Assembly (NCBI RefSeq): GCF_905475395.1
Contig: NC_058340.1
Coordinates: forward strand, 67,620,181-67,684,180
Origin: Chrysoperla carnea
Taxonomy: Eukaryota > Arthropoda > Insecta > Neuroptera > Chrysopidae
Reading direction: 5' to 3'
DNA: 64,000 bases
Shown: positions 11,901 through 24,222 of the stretch, piece by piece
How positions within the stretch are numbered: the stretch's first letter is position 1
Layout of the letters: each line of letters starts with the position of its first letter
The notes under the pieces: model-generated
Database searches by the model: none
Seen by the model: the letters and a program-made list of their open reading frames with translations, nothing else
Told to the model about the DNA's origin: nothing
Position numbers and translations under genes: made by a program

Positions 11901-12817
11901 AGAAGACGAAATGCAAAATACAATACGTGAACATCGTGATAATGGACATTCTGGTGGTATATTCACTAGATATAACGTAGTTAGGGTAAGTTTCGTTTAT
12001 CTCGGAATTTTATTTGCGCACCTCAAACAAACTGATATTTTAAATTTCATTGTTTAATATATTTCAGATACAAAAAGTTCAAAATCGTAAATTATGGGAA
12101 CGATATATTCATCGACGACAAGAAGTCTCCGAAGAGAATAATAATCAAAGTAACGAACGTATGCTATTCCATGGATCACCATTTATAAATGCAATCGTTC
12201 AAAAAGGTTTTGATGAACGACACGCATATATTGGTGGTATGTTTGGTGCTGGTATTTATTTCGCTGAACATTCCTCAAAAAGTAATCAATATGTATTTGG
12301 AATATGTGGTGGTACCGGATGTCCTATGCATAAAGATCGATCTTGTTATATTTGTCATAGGTAAGTTGTTTTTTTAAACTGTGTTTTTTTTGTTCTATTG
12401 TAGGCAACTGAGTATTTAGCACAGATTATAGTTTTTAATCTAAAACAGATCTGCAACTCCCTGTAAAATTTTTACTATTTTCGTTCTCTGAAAGTGCCTT
12501 TCTCCAGGTGGCTCTACACGTTATATATATATAATTTTTTTAATGTATCACTCACTAATATGAATTTCATTTGTTTTAGGCATTTGTTACTCTGTCGTGT
12601 AACATTAGGTAAATCATTCTTACAATTTAGTGCAATGAAAATGGCACATGCACCACCTGGACATCATTCGGTAATGGGACGTCCATCGGCTGGTGGTTTA
12701 AATTTCCCCGAATATGTTGTATATAGGGGTGAACAAGCTTATCCTGAATATTTAATTACTTATCAAATAGTTAGACCTGAAGAAACATCTAGTGGTACAG
12801 AATCAGAGGTTAGATGA
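5916..12817 (+). CDS. Tnks: Tankyrase (poly-ADP-ribose polymerase with ankyrin repeats), complete
   Basis: Adds poly-ADP-ribose to client proteins (in other animals axin, telomere and Golgi proteins) that bind its ankyrin clusters. Thirteen exons: 5916-6108, 7503-7727, 7789-8092, 8209-8462, 8643-9107, 9528-9756, 9835-10000, 10308-10527, 10600-10832, 11178-11563, 11649-11985, 12068-12360, 12580-12817; total 1180 aa, the usual length. Order: ankyrin repeat clusters with [20 protein letters not shown] and TPLHEAA repeating (exons 1-10); a Ser/Pro/Thr-rich linker (exon 10); a SAM domain with [18 protein letters not shown] for polymerisation (exon 11); the PARP domain (exons 11-13). The H-Y-E triad is present: [22 protein letters not shown] and PEYLITYQI. 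The CHCC zinc site typical of tankyrases is [13 protein letters not shown], split by the last intron. Intron 1 (1394 bp) and intron 6 (420 bp) contain nothing recognisable apart from a small direct repeat near 9328-9385. An AATAAA lies just after the stop, near 12836. Confidence 0.98.
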
Positions 12818-13671
12818 GTTGAAAATAATCATATAATAAATAATAATACGTGTTTAGAAACAATATGGAAAATATTTACATGTTGGACGTTTTGTAATAC
12901 AACCACTGATGTTTGGAATACTCAGACTACTGTTGTTGCTGTATCGAAATTTGCAGGTTGAGATTATCTAGAAATTTTCTCAAAAAAAAAACTAGAATTT
13001 TCTTTTTTCTGTTAATGTACCTACTATCAATGGTGTTGTTTTTTTTAATTTTTGTTGGGGACCAATATATAATATAATTATATAACATTAAACTTTTTAA
13101 TTCAATTTGTATGGAGTGTTCGTAAATTATTGAAATTATGTAATCTAATATTAATGGATTAGATAAGTGTTTTTCAAAGTGTGGGTCGCAAGTTTTTTTC
13201 CATTTTTTTTTTCGAAAATGGTACAGTAGATCGTTTTGAAATTTGGTATTTACGTTTAGTAGGGTGTCGAGCTCACGTGTGAATTTTTTTTATCGAAATC
13301 CTAAGTATCTTAAATCTTTAATCTGTCTAGATTAGTTAGTATTTAATCCGGTATACGATAATTTCGAAATACGAAGTTTTGGAAGAAAGATGTTTAGGTA
13401 TTAAAAATCTTAATTAATTTGATTTTATTATGTAATATTAATAAATTACGAACACTTTGTGTTTAATGAAAAAATGTGAATAATAGGGTATGAATGGAAT
13501 AAATGAACTCATATAATGTAGGCTTGAAGAAAATATTAAGGTGAAACTTCTTTAGTGCAATTCAGTTTGTTGTAAGACAATAAAATGAAAAAACGACATG
13601 TACAAAATAAAGAATAGATTGAGAAAGACAGAGAGATATTGATAGTTAAATAAGTTAATAATAATACATAA

Positions 13672-13835
13672 GAGGGGTACCGTAAATGGATCCTTAGAGC
13701 TTATATCAAGGGATTCTCTGTGCCCTCCTTGTGAACAACCAGCCACCGGAGGTGAGACATCTCCGGAAAAGGGATGCTATTTTATGACGCCTCGCAGAAA
13801 GCCCACATCTTCTCCGCCGCGTATCTAAATAAGTC
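13672..13835 (-). repeat. Dispersed repeat, copy 2
   Basis: The reverse complement reads GTGGCTGGTTGTTCAC, GGGCACAGAGAATCCC and TTTACGGTACCCCT, matching 850-935 in the same order. The less conserved part continues to about 13835. It is GC-richer than its flanks. Confidence 0.65.
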
Positions 13836-16800
13836 TGATTGAGTGAAAACATTTAGATATATTATTAAAAAGTTTTAAAAACCCCATAGATAAAAGCTAT
13901 AGTATGGTTATAATTCTTAGGAATTAAATCGAAACTATTGGTCTCCAAAGAAAAATTCTTTAGTATATCTAGTATTCTTCATAGATTATATCTTACGAGA
14001 GTTAGTACATTTAAATCGTTGTATTAGAGTCCTAGAACCGCACAAAACTAATACATTGATAAAGAGACAAAATTTTTCTTCTTACAATCTTCTACTTAAC
14101 ATTCTCTGAGACGGTTTTCTGGCACATCCTTTATTTCTAAAAATATTTGAGTAAAAATTCCCTAACCTAGTTGACAGGATGGCGTGATATATTTTATAAT
14201 TTATATCACGAGGGAATGTTGAGTTTCGTTTTTAATTTTAGGAATAATTTAATTGAAAATGGTGTTGTCCTAACTCTCAATAGAAAATCTTAATCTTTCT
14301 CTTTCAACTGTCATTATTAGACTACAGAAATTTCACTTTAAATATCTTGGAAAATACGAAAATTAAATTTATTAAACAAAATTTTTATACTAGATGAATT
14401 ATTTTCTATCCATTTATTTTGCTATAAATGTGACTGAACGCGATACTTATTTAAAAAGAAAATATCGAGATTAATTTTTGTGATATTTTTAAAACTGAAC
14501 TATATCCCGACTGAACAATTTATTTTTTAGATTTGCGATTAATTTACCACTTTTTATTTGCCAAAAGTCGGGTAGAAAATGACTAAAAAAAGTTCTTTTT
14601 TTTTTAGAAAGTTTGTTTTTCTGTGTTGAGCCATTGTACTACTATGCATTTCAATTATTTATATAGCTCAACGAATTTTATTTATTTGTTTTAGTTTAAA
14701 AAAAATGTTTTATTTAGGTTTAATAAAGTTGCGTTACTAGAAAAAAAACGAGGCAATTTTATTTAATTTATCGTTAAATTTTAGTGAATTGTAAATATTA
14801 ATTTAATTTTTTATCCAAACGTTTTTAATTTATATAAAGGAAGTTTAATTATACAGGGTTGTGACCAAAATTTAACTCGGATTAACTCTGAGAGACAGTT
14901 AAAGATTGTTTTAACTAGCTTTGCCGATAAAATTTTACCCAACTTTTAATTTAATGCAGATAATGAAGACTTCTCAATACTTGAGTTAAATATGAATTTA
15001 TGAAGGGTTAAATTTAATCAGTTGACTCTGGGTTTCGTTTTTAACAGTCCTGTTGTAAGAAGTATTTTTGACTGGTACACTATTGATATTTTTAAAATCA
15101 TCAATGAAATGGCAGTCAATGAGAAAGTAGTAAATTTCTATTCGGATAAATTTGCTTCAACTCTCTACAGTTTTGTCAGATAGACTCATCCACTTCCCCT
15201 AAACTGCCCAAACTTTTGTTATTCTTGGATTTATTATGGCGGATTTGAGATTATAAATTTAAGAGAAGCGATACATTTTTAGACCGTAAATCTATTTTTC
15301 GTCATTAACCAGCACGATAAGAAATCATGGAATTTGATAAAGCAATAAGGAAGATATCGCTATGTGACAGAAAAACAGGCTGGGGAAATAAATAATATGA
15401 TAAGTTTTTCGCATTATTAATATTTTAGCTTCCGAAATAAAAATTATACTAACTTAAATTATTGTCCGGTAAAAAAACAAAATAACTAATTTCCCAATTT
15501 TGAATTCTTGATTGACTAAGGGCTAACTCATTGACTGGCTTATATTAAAATCACAGTATTATTAATATTATTTTTTAAATTTATTAATTTTATAAAATTT
15601 TTGTTAGTATTATCAAAAAAAGGAATATTTGAAATAAATATTAAAAAAAAAAAAAATTACAACTTCCATTAATATTTAAGAATCACTGCCTAACTAGCAC
15701 TGATTTATTAAAGTGAAACTTTTTAATAAAAAAGAAACAAATTTAAGGGGTTTCACTTATATTGTGTGATACACAATCTTTTAAACATAAGTAGAACTTA
15801 AGAACACTTGATAGAGATCTGGACTTACGCTGTGAGTTGTGAGATAACTTCGCGTAGAAGATTATACAATCTTAGAAATATTAGATAAAATCACATCAAT
15901 TGTAAAAATCTAAACTAATTCGTAGCCGTTTCATACAATCCGAATTTCAATCCTTAAGTGTTCTAAGTAGAACCATGAAATATGTTTTCGTGTATTAAAT
16001 TGGGTGAATTGCGCCTTCTTTCTAATTATTTTAAAACAAAAGTGGATTAATCAAATAATTGTACTCAAGTATAATTTTAACATACCAATAAAAATAATGG
16101 AATTGGGATTAATAATAATAATTGTAATAGACATTGGGGATTAAAATGTGATTTTTTATTTGAATGTAAATTTTTAAAATTAAATTTGGTTAAGTGCCAT
16201 ATATTAATTTACTTTATTGATTGATACATCGAAGGAGAAATTTTGGGGCATTTTATGTTTTAAATTCTAAAATTTACATTCAATTGAATTCTCAAAATAT
16301 TTATAATATTCAAAGGAGTATATTAAAATGGTAAAAAAATTAAGAAAACCAGCTTTGTCTAACAATACCAGGCACTTTCTCTTTTCCTTTAACAAATTTT
16401 GGACAAGTTTTCCGTTTCGGAAATATGAAGAATTCACGTGAAGTTGTTTTTCAATTCGGTTACATTTGCTGTTCTATGTGATGATTCTATATCGTTAAAC
16501 AATAACCACCAAAATTTTCCATAAATCTGGTCGTTTTTGACGAATTTTCTCACACAAACCTTTGACAAAAAATGGCAAAGTAGTTATCTTGGAATATTAA
16601 AAATTTCAATACTCAAATTATAGCTATTTTGATATACTCCGTTCAGTTTTTTTTAATAGTTCCTATACTATTTATTAATTGTTCTTAGGATCCATGTAGA
16701 AATAAAACGGTTTATTATAGTTATAAATTATAAATTAGTTTGTGATTCGATGAAAAATAAATAAACGTTCTCATTAAAAGTAATACTTAAATTTTTAATT

Positions 16801-16987
16801 GATCAGTTAAGTTAGAAAACTAATGATAAACGGATATGAGATCGTTCTTAGGGACCTTATCGACATGAAACGAAATTTTTCATTACTTCAAAACCGAATG
16901 CATTGATTGTGTAAAGATGGTTTATAAAAAAAAAGTAATTTAATCCGTTTCAAGATCATTTTTATTTCATCTTAATTTGATTTTAAT

Positions 16988-17300
16988 GCTAAGAAAGACT
17001 ATCTAGCGAAGGAAAAAAGAATTATAGGTGTTAGCTCACATAGATATATAACATTTAACGGAAATGTCCTATTTTCTGCCCTTTCTTTGTCCTATTTTCT
17101 GATAAACTAGAATACTGAGAATAACCTAACCCTAATTTGAGAAATGATTGGTTCTGATTCCCCATACAAATTTTCATCCCCTATTTCACCCCATGGACTA
17201 TGTCCTTTACCAAAGTTTCATCTATCTCTAAACCGGAAATCCTTAAACATAAACGGAATAGATAGACAGGCGGAGTTACTTTCACATTTATAATATTAGG
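16988..17300 (+). repeat. Transposable-element fragment
   Basis: 16988-17070 (AAGAAAGACT, then ATAGATATATAACATTTAAC and GGAAATGT) matches 58917-59000 in the same orientation. The following piece to 17300 has ACCAAAGTTTCATC, GATAGACAGGCGGAG and TTTATAATATTAGGA, the style of 3' ends of old insect repeats. The class is not identified. Confidence 0.5.
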
Positions 17301-18165
17301 ATTTTACAATCGTAAGAAGAATTTAATCTATTTCATAAGATTTAGATTGAACTGTTTTTCGTTTTATGCTAAAAATGATATATCCTAGAACGATCACAAA
17401 TCGACTAATATCAATCCTAAATTAGTTTATGATTTATTGCTAGAACAAAACCAAAAAAACATTTAAATCAACGAGACATTGTCAATAAAATTAAAAAATA
17501 AATCAAACATACTATTTAAAGACTTCTCACACAATTAATTTTATGGTCTCATTACATACGCATTGTTGTTGGTAATGAAATAAATCCCTAGGTTGTCGAA
17601 TACGGTCTAGACTCTAGAGGGATTTAAAAATCAAATCAATAAACAATATTTATTATATTTTTCACATGTGACTGAATTATATTTAGATATTTAAAAAAAA
17701 AAAGATGTTTGTAAATAGTTAAATATTTTAATCATTTGAAAGAACTAAAATAAAAAATTAATTATTAATATTTTATTATTATAAATTAATTTAATCGAAT
17801 AATTTTGATGGAATATCATTTGTAAATGGTTATTATTATATGTTGGTATATTAAAGTGTGTTGGAAAATTTTATAAATATGTTTTTCATTTACTAGCTTT
17901 AACCCCAGATTTTATCCCAAGTGAAATAGATCGTAGTTTTAATGAGCCATTTCAGAAAGGTAGAAAATTTCACAGGTGTTAGCAAGCAAGATGTCAAAAT
18001 TGTAAGCCCTTTTCTCGTTCTCAATAGAGTGTCAATGATGTTTAGTCTGTTTCAAGTTTGTACAAATTCCAGGAAGGGTAAAACCTGTTTTAATTGAAAG
18101 TTTAAAAAAAATATATAGTCGATGTAGAATCGTCCACAATGGTAGTGATGTTAGTCAGTCCGCAA

Positions 18166-18465
18166 TCAATTATAATTTTTCTGACTGCGAACGCCTACAT
18201 TGCTGACGATATGATTTTCAGCCATTCTGAAATCAGCCGGAACTTGTCTTTCAGGGTTCTTGGAATATTGCGCGGCAAGCTTTAAATTGTTGATTGTTTC
18301 TTGAGGACAATATTCAAATAAGATAGAACAAAATGTTGGTTGCTCGACACCACGGAGACTACAAGGAGACTCAACTTCATGTAATTCGTTCGTATTTATT
18401 TCGTACAATGCAATTCGGTGCTCCTTGTTTAGTCTCCCTGCTCGACACTTAAAAGATTGTAATTT
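18166..18465 (-). CDS. Unrecognised open reading frame, possible terminal exon or gene remnant
   Basis: The minus-strand frame is open for about 99 codons and ends at the TAA at 18166-18168. Its composition is clearly less AT-rich than the surrounding DNA and the protein looks real: CRAGRLNKEHRIALYEIN, CSLRGVEQPTFCSILFEYC, AAQYSKNPERQVPADFRM. No ATG begins the frame, so it could be a 3' exon; TTTTAAG before TGTCGAGC is a weak candidate acceptor. It lies 440 bp beyond the spartin stop on the same strand but is not part of spartin as usually built. I do not recognise the family. It could be an exon of an unannotated gene, an extra spartin 3' exon, or a pseudogene piece. Confidence 0.35.
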   Translation of the reverse strand, partial: KLQSFKCRAGRLNKEHRIALYEINTNELHEVESPCSLRGVEQPTFCSILFEYCPQETINNLKLAAQYSKNPERQVPADFRMAENHIVSNVGVRSQKNYN

Positions 18466-18907
18466 TCAAGATGTAGAGACAGAGACTTTATTGAGAATCG
18501 GATAAATGTATTTGCATTTTTTATTCAATTATCTCCTTATTTGAATAGAGTTTTCAAAAAATAACCACCAAATTTTTTTACTTGCCACGTAATAAGATAT
18601 TTTCCAGGAATCCGGAAAGAAAAGTTGGATGAGTAGAGTATATCATCTACGCTAGATGTTATCGGGATTACAGTGGCATCTATCTAAAGCACAGAATATT
18701 AACTCTTATATAAATTAAAAAATAATTTTTATTAACAAAAAATTATAATCACAAAAATCACATTAAATAGGCCAAAAAGTACGTATTTTTACTTTCAAAT
18801 TTTATGACATTTTTTAGATAGATCTCAATTTCCATAACAAATTATAAATAGCATTTTCGATTTATATAAATAAAATAATGTGGCTAAGATTTACATATTA
18901 TTTGTCG

Positions 18908-21900
18908 TTAATTTTTCTCTAACGACGTGGAGGGCGCGGGAGATCCATTTGAATTTGGTGCATTCGCATGTAAATTTTGAACATGTGCACTAAACGATGT
19001 TAAATCGGGTATCGTATATCCATCGTGTGTAAGCAGATGATGTTCTTTGAACTCTGTTAAAAATCCCTTTCCCGCACCTTTTGCTGTTGATTTTGCTAGA
19101 GAGCTTGGTTTGAAAAATTTCATACTATTTGTAAAATTATATACATTTCCCATTGTGTAAATTGAATCTTCGGTTAATTCACCAGCATCTGGACCATATC
19201 TGAAACAAGTTGCATTTTTCATTAAACGATGGTCGAATTCATTTTAGTTTCTCATCATAAATCAATTAAAATTTGTGGTGTATTAAAAGGAAAATAAAAT
19301 CTTATCACGCCCCTTAATCACACCCTTTGTGAATAAGATCACGCCCCTCGTGAAAATATTTCAAACAAATGACTTAACAAGTGAAAACAAACAAATAACT
19401 GAGTTAAAATTGTTTAAATACCATGTAAAGACAGTGTTGATTACGCAATGGTTTTTTTTTTACGTCATGTAAGTAAAGAAAGGTAGCCACTCTTACACAT
19501 AAAGTTATAAAAGTATCTTTCTTCAAAAGTTATAAAAGTATGTCGTTTCGAAACACAAAATATCTCAAAAGCTTTTAATATATGGAATTGAATTCTGCGG
19601 AATAAGAAATATAATTTTGCGAATTTCAAGATTTTAGGTAATTTTTGCTTGCCTAGTAAGGTAAGAAATTAATTTAAACTTTATTTGGAATGGAAAGCAA
19701 CCCCATGTGGGAATATTTCTGACTAAAGACTTAATGCAAATACAAAAGAAGAGTTTATCAGAATTAGTAAAACTTTTTAAGTTATTTGTTTGAAATATTT
19801 TCACAAGAGGCGTTATTATAAACTTTTATTTTTAATTTTTAGGTATAGAAAATATTACAGTTTAATGCGTGATTAAATAGTAAGAAGCTTTTAGTTTCGT
19901 ATCTAAAAAATTCAGAATTTAAAACATTTGAGGAATTTCGTACCGTAAACTAATATTTAAAACCAAATTCTAGATTCAAAATGTTAAAAATTGTATTCAT
20001 ATATCGATTTTCAAAAACTGAAGATCAAATTCTGAATTTTCTAGAAACAATCTTAGATTTAAGTGTTAATGCAAGTGAAAAAGTTACCATCACCCTTTTT
20101 TAAAGCAATAAAATGATATCGATGAAATAAAAACTTACACTTAATTAACAACTATATAGGATATTTTTCCTGTTTTGAATTGGTATTTTTGGAACAAAAA
20201 ACCTCATCTGGTTTAAGTCCGTATCTATAGAAATACATAAAAATATTTAACTACAGCCCAAAAATTAAAGCTAAGCGTAAATGGAATAAAATTAATTTGT
20301 AATTTAGATTAAAAACATAAATGAAGACTAAGTAAGTGACATTTAAGCGAAGCCTAAAAACGGTATTAAAAATGAAACAAGATCCGATGAGATCCATCTT
20401 TACGTAGGCGAATTCCTATCGAAGGGAAATAATACTATTTACGCGTTTACTAACTGTTACACAACTAATATTTTGCCTTTTTAAGCATGAATTTTGTTAG
20501 CAACCAGGCAACCAGGTTTTGTTGACTCACTTAAGAACTGGGGGTTATTGAGTCCCAGCTGTGTTAACTATTAGCGTGGGGGAGATAAACGCATCATGAA
20601 AATGTTTTTTAAACTTGAATTCATTTTCGGTTTCGATTCAATACTTCAAACAAAATTTCATTGTAAATAATTCATCAAATAAAGAATACTAATACAATAG
20701 TGAGTGAACTTTAAATATTATACGCTTCCAAAAAGATATCCGCTCGTTCAACCACAAAGTTTCTAGATTTATTGAAAGTTAAAGCTTTTAAATTAAAATA
20801 CTGGTTTTATACTAAATATAAACTTAGTTTTAAAAGCATTCGACAACTAATAAACTTATTAGTTATGGGTTTGTGAAGAATTAGTCATTGCGGACTTTTT
20901 TCCTAATAAATATTTTCAAAAACTTCGAGTAGACCCTTTTCATAGTTTAGAACATGTCCCTTTGCATTATTGATAAATGATTATTAAAAATAAACTTAGT
21001 ATCTCAAACATGTTAATAATTTTAGTTCCATTTTTAAGCTTCAAAAGTTATTTCAGTTAAAAATAAATTTTTGTATCAAAATTTGAAATTACTTACTTGT
21101 GTTCGACAATTTTAACAGTATTATGGGTAATACTCTCGCCTAATATTTTTGACGATTGCTCTAATCCAGAATAAACAGTGGCTAATCCTTCAACAGCTCC
21201 AGCAGCAACATTTAATACGCCATCAACTTTCAAATGTGCAGAATCTTCATCCATATTGAATTTAGTTGTTAATAATTTAGTTCCTTGCTTTTGAATATGC
21301 GGCGCTAAATAACGTCCAAGTGCCATTGTTGCACTTCCAACTTTTCCAGCTAAAATATATACAAACAAAAATATGTTAAGCAAAGTAATGAAAATGGTTT
21401 AAATTAGAACTAATAAAAACGGACCCACTTCCTGTTTTAATTAGTACGAATTATTATCCCCAGTTGACGGGGTTTATCTGATTTGAATTTGATTTATTAG
21501 CCTTTAAAAATGGTAAGTACAAGTATTGCCGCCTGGTAGTCTAAATCGGAACTAATGAAAACGGGTCCACTTTCTGTGTTAATAAGTACGAATTATTATC
21601 TCCAGTTAGCGGTGTTGCAATTCCTAATTATCACAAATATAAATTTTACGTGAGCTTTTTACACATAACAAATATATCGATGACAAGTATGACAAGTAGA
21701 CCCTCACGATAGATGGCGTATCGTGAGGGTCGTATATTCAATCGTACAATACTGCGAGCTATGTGTTTTGTCCGATATGTATGTGACGAATGCTAACACT
21801 GCTCAGAAAGTGAATGATCCAGGTGGCTCGATTTCTGGAATTATTTGTACTTTTTTTTTAATACATAGAAAATTTAAATGGACTTACCAACAAACCCAGT

Positions 21901-24222
21901 TACTGATACTGCAGCACCCGTAACATTTTTAGCCGTATTAAGACCTTTTGTTAATTTTGGATTTATCGGAGTAGGTTCTTCAGCTGGCCTAATTTTGGTA
22001 AGTAATTTTGGTGTACCATAACTAATTAAAGAACCAGCAGCTTGTGCACCTTTTATAAGTCCTTCACGCATATACCAAGCTCCATTTACAATACCATTGG
22101 AAATTGTGTTACTATAAAAGGGATTACGGGGTAATTCACGTCTGGAACGACTTTTAGGAGCAGCTGAATAAGGTATGGGTAATACGGGTATGTCTGCAGA
22201 AACAACCCCATGAATAATGTCGTCAAGTAATGATAGAAGAGCTTCGATATCCGCATCTGGTGGAAGAACAATTCCAATAGCACTGCCTGTTGCTGGAGCA
22301 TTTGTATCGGGAACAATAAGCGCACCAAATTCTGATTTAAAGCATGGTGATACAGCAGGAATTAATGGATAGATCCATTCGTTTATTTCCATAAAACCAT
22401 CAGGGTCGTTTGGATTCTTTTTCTCACCGACAGCTACGTATATATTTAGTGTTTCTAAATTATTAAATGATACGACGGTACCATCTGGTGAAATAAAATA
22501 AACCCGTACATTATCTTGGGCATAAACAAGCGCTAATTCTCTTGTGTCAGTTGCAGTCGGTTCAATTTTTAAATTTTCTAATGCACTAGCTAATTCTGAA
22601 TAGGTATGTGGTGTTGCAGAACTTGATTCAGACACTGCCTCTTCGTAGCTAGGAGGTGGATCTGCTGGTGTGGCTACTTTCGTAGCCACTGTACCAGATG
22701 TTGAAGGTTGTTGCTCTGTTGATGATTGTATTGAAGCTATTCGTTTTATAATTTCGGCACGAGTTCGTTTCATTTTTTGAATCATACCGCAAGCTTCTAC
22801 CCATGTTTCGTCGGTTTTTTCTGGACATTCTACGTGGATATTTAATACTTTATCGATTATACTTATTCCAAGTTTATACTTCTCCAAAGCCTATTAAAAA
22901 TAATTTGATTTTTAAACATCTTTTTAAAATAAATCCCATGAATTTTGATCATCAATGTTCTTGAGAGCCATCCCTGGTGGAAAAAATATTTGAAAAAATA
23001 ATAAGTCTTAACAAGTCTTAGGAAACTCTGAAAAAGTCTTAGAAACTTTAAAAAAGTATTTAGAACTCTGAATAACTCTGAATTAGACTAATCCGAAAAC
23101 GTTAAGAAAGTCAAAGTTCCTAAGACTTTTTCAGAACTTTCTTCAAATATTTTTTCCACCAGGGATTGCGTGCATAATTTAACAATGAAACTAATTTTTG
23201 TAAATCTTGGCCAAACTGAATAAAATATATCACTGGCTTAGATATTAGAGACAGAAGCGATGGAAGAAAGGTAGGTGAAATTCCACATGGCATAAAATTT
23301 TTGCTATGCAAAACGTCGGAGACAATTTAGACAACCGAGATTACTATTAAAGTTTTAAGTTTCGAAATTAAATTTACTTAGATTGTAAATATCGCACTAT
23401 CATGTTCGTTGGGTTATTGAATATAGAAGGTTCATTATTACAGTTACAGTTTTCTGCACGGAATTTCTAATTTGGGGTTCTCGAGAAAAACCCATGCACA
23501 TATTTCCAAAGTATGAAAAAGAAGCAATAGAAAATTTCTAATTTTATTTCGATACATTGTAGCACCGTTCGCGGGATTTATCTCGTTCATAATGTTAATA
23601 TTAATTCTTTTTCAGTAATATTGGCAGAGAAAAGAGGAACATTGGCAAATGACAATCCAAGAAATTATCCTATGACAATTTCTCTGGGTGTTAAAGTTAT
23701 GAACTGCTGAAAAATATTAGTGTTATGGATCACTAAAAAAAATACAATTAATGAAATAAAAAATTTAAATCAGGGCCAAAAAGTTATTAGCATTTTATTT
23801 AAAATATAGCATTGATTATATCCCGCCATAATTTAGCATAAATTAATAAGGTTATGGTCACTGACATTTAAACAGCTGGGCAAATTTCAAATTTAATTAA
23901 AAAAAAAAAAAAACAAATTGAATAAAAATAAAACGTCTCAAGCTTTCGATAAAAAATTCCTGTATACAAAAATATTGATAATCAAATATTCTTTGTGGTA
24001 TGATAATAAAAACCACTTGATTTAATCTAAATTATGTAGATTTATAAAATATTGAAAGTGAAACTTTCTAATAATTACCTCATTCTTTCGTTCTTCTTCT
24101 TCCAATGTAATGGCACAATCAATACATCTATATGCTTCATCATGATTTGTTTTGATTTCTTTATAAGTTTTAACCCATCCACAATCTTCATCACCATCTG
24201 ATTTTGATCTAGAGTTTCCCAT
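18908..24222 (-). CDS. SPART: Spartin (SPG20 homologue), complete
   Basis: Spartin acts in lipid-droplet turnover, endosomal trafficking and BMP signalling at insect synapses; the human gene is mutated in Troyer syndrome. Four minus-strand exons: 24079-24222, 21888-22890, 21097-21349 and 18908-19199, giving 563 aa with all phases joining. Residues 15-75 form the N-terminal MIT domain (GWVKTYKEIKTNHDEAYRC, ALEKYKLGISIIDKVL), split by intron 1. DPPPSYEEAV contains a PPxY motif, the type that recruits Nedd4-family ubiquitin ligases to spartin. A middle region with YFISPDGTVVSFNN and FGALIVPD precedes the senescence/plant-related domain from about residue 330: NGAWYMREGLIKGAQAAGS, LNTAKNVTGAAVSV, VGSATMALGRYLAPHIQKQG and DGVLNVAAGAVEGLATVYSG. 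The C-terminus after YGPDAGELTEDS is low-complexity. The start is the first ATG of the MIT exon. Introns carry an inverted repeat, direct repeats, a hairpin and a miniature element. Confidence 0.95.
19330..19830. repeat. Inverted-repeat element in spartin intron 3
   Basis: GTGAAAATATTTCAAACAAA (about 19351-19370) recurs in reverse complement at about 19785-19810, within arms of roughly 40 bp that also share ACGCC(C/T)CT. The interior is AT-rich and non-coding. It looks like an old miniature DNA element. Confidence 0.6.
21401..21616 (+). repeat. Two direct repeats of ~75 bp in spartin intron 2
   Basis: 21401-21474 and 21541-21616 share GAACTAAT, CCACTT, TAGTACGAATTATTAT or AAGTACGAATTATTAT, and CCAGTT. 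The offset is about 140 bp. Confidence 0.7.
21699..21731. other. Perfect 12-bp stem hairpin
   Basis: GACCCTCACGAT is followed by a 9-base loop and ATCGTGAGGGTC. It lies in spartin intron 2. It may be the remains of a very short inverted-repeat element; no function is implied. Confidence 0.7.
22972..23164 (+). mobile_element. Miniature inverted-repeat element, CCCTGGTGG family, copy 1
   Basis: It opens with CCCTGGTGGAAAAAATATTT and closes with the reverse complement AAATATTTTTTCCACCAGGG. The interior is also partly palindromic (AAAGTCTTAG against CTAAGACTTT). It is 193 bp long, in spartin intron 1. Copy 2 at 27193 is inverted. It is non-autonomous; the superfamily was not determined. Confidence 0.85.

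Larger units (their letters stand above)
12818..18165. other. Long non-coding intergenic stretch
   Basis: AT-rich DNA with no ORF that looks coding. It begins with the tankyrase 3' UTR. A possible hAT-type terminus (TTCAAAGTGTGGGTCGC) lies near 13173. Repeat fragments at 13672-13835 and 16988-17300 are listed separately. Otherwise nothing is recognised. Confidence 0.6.
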
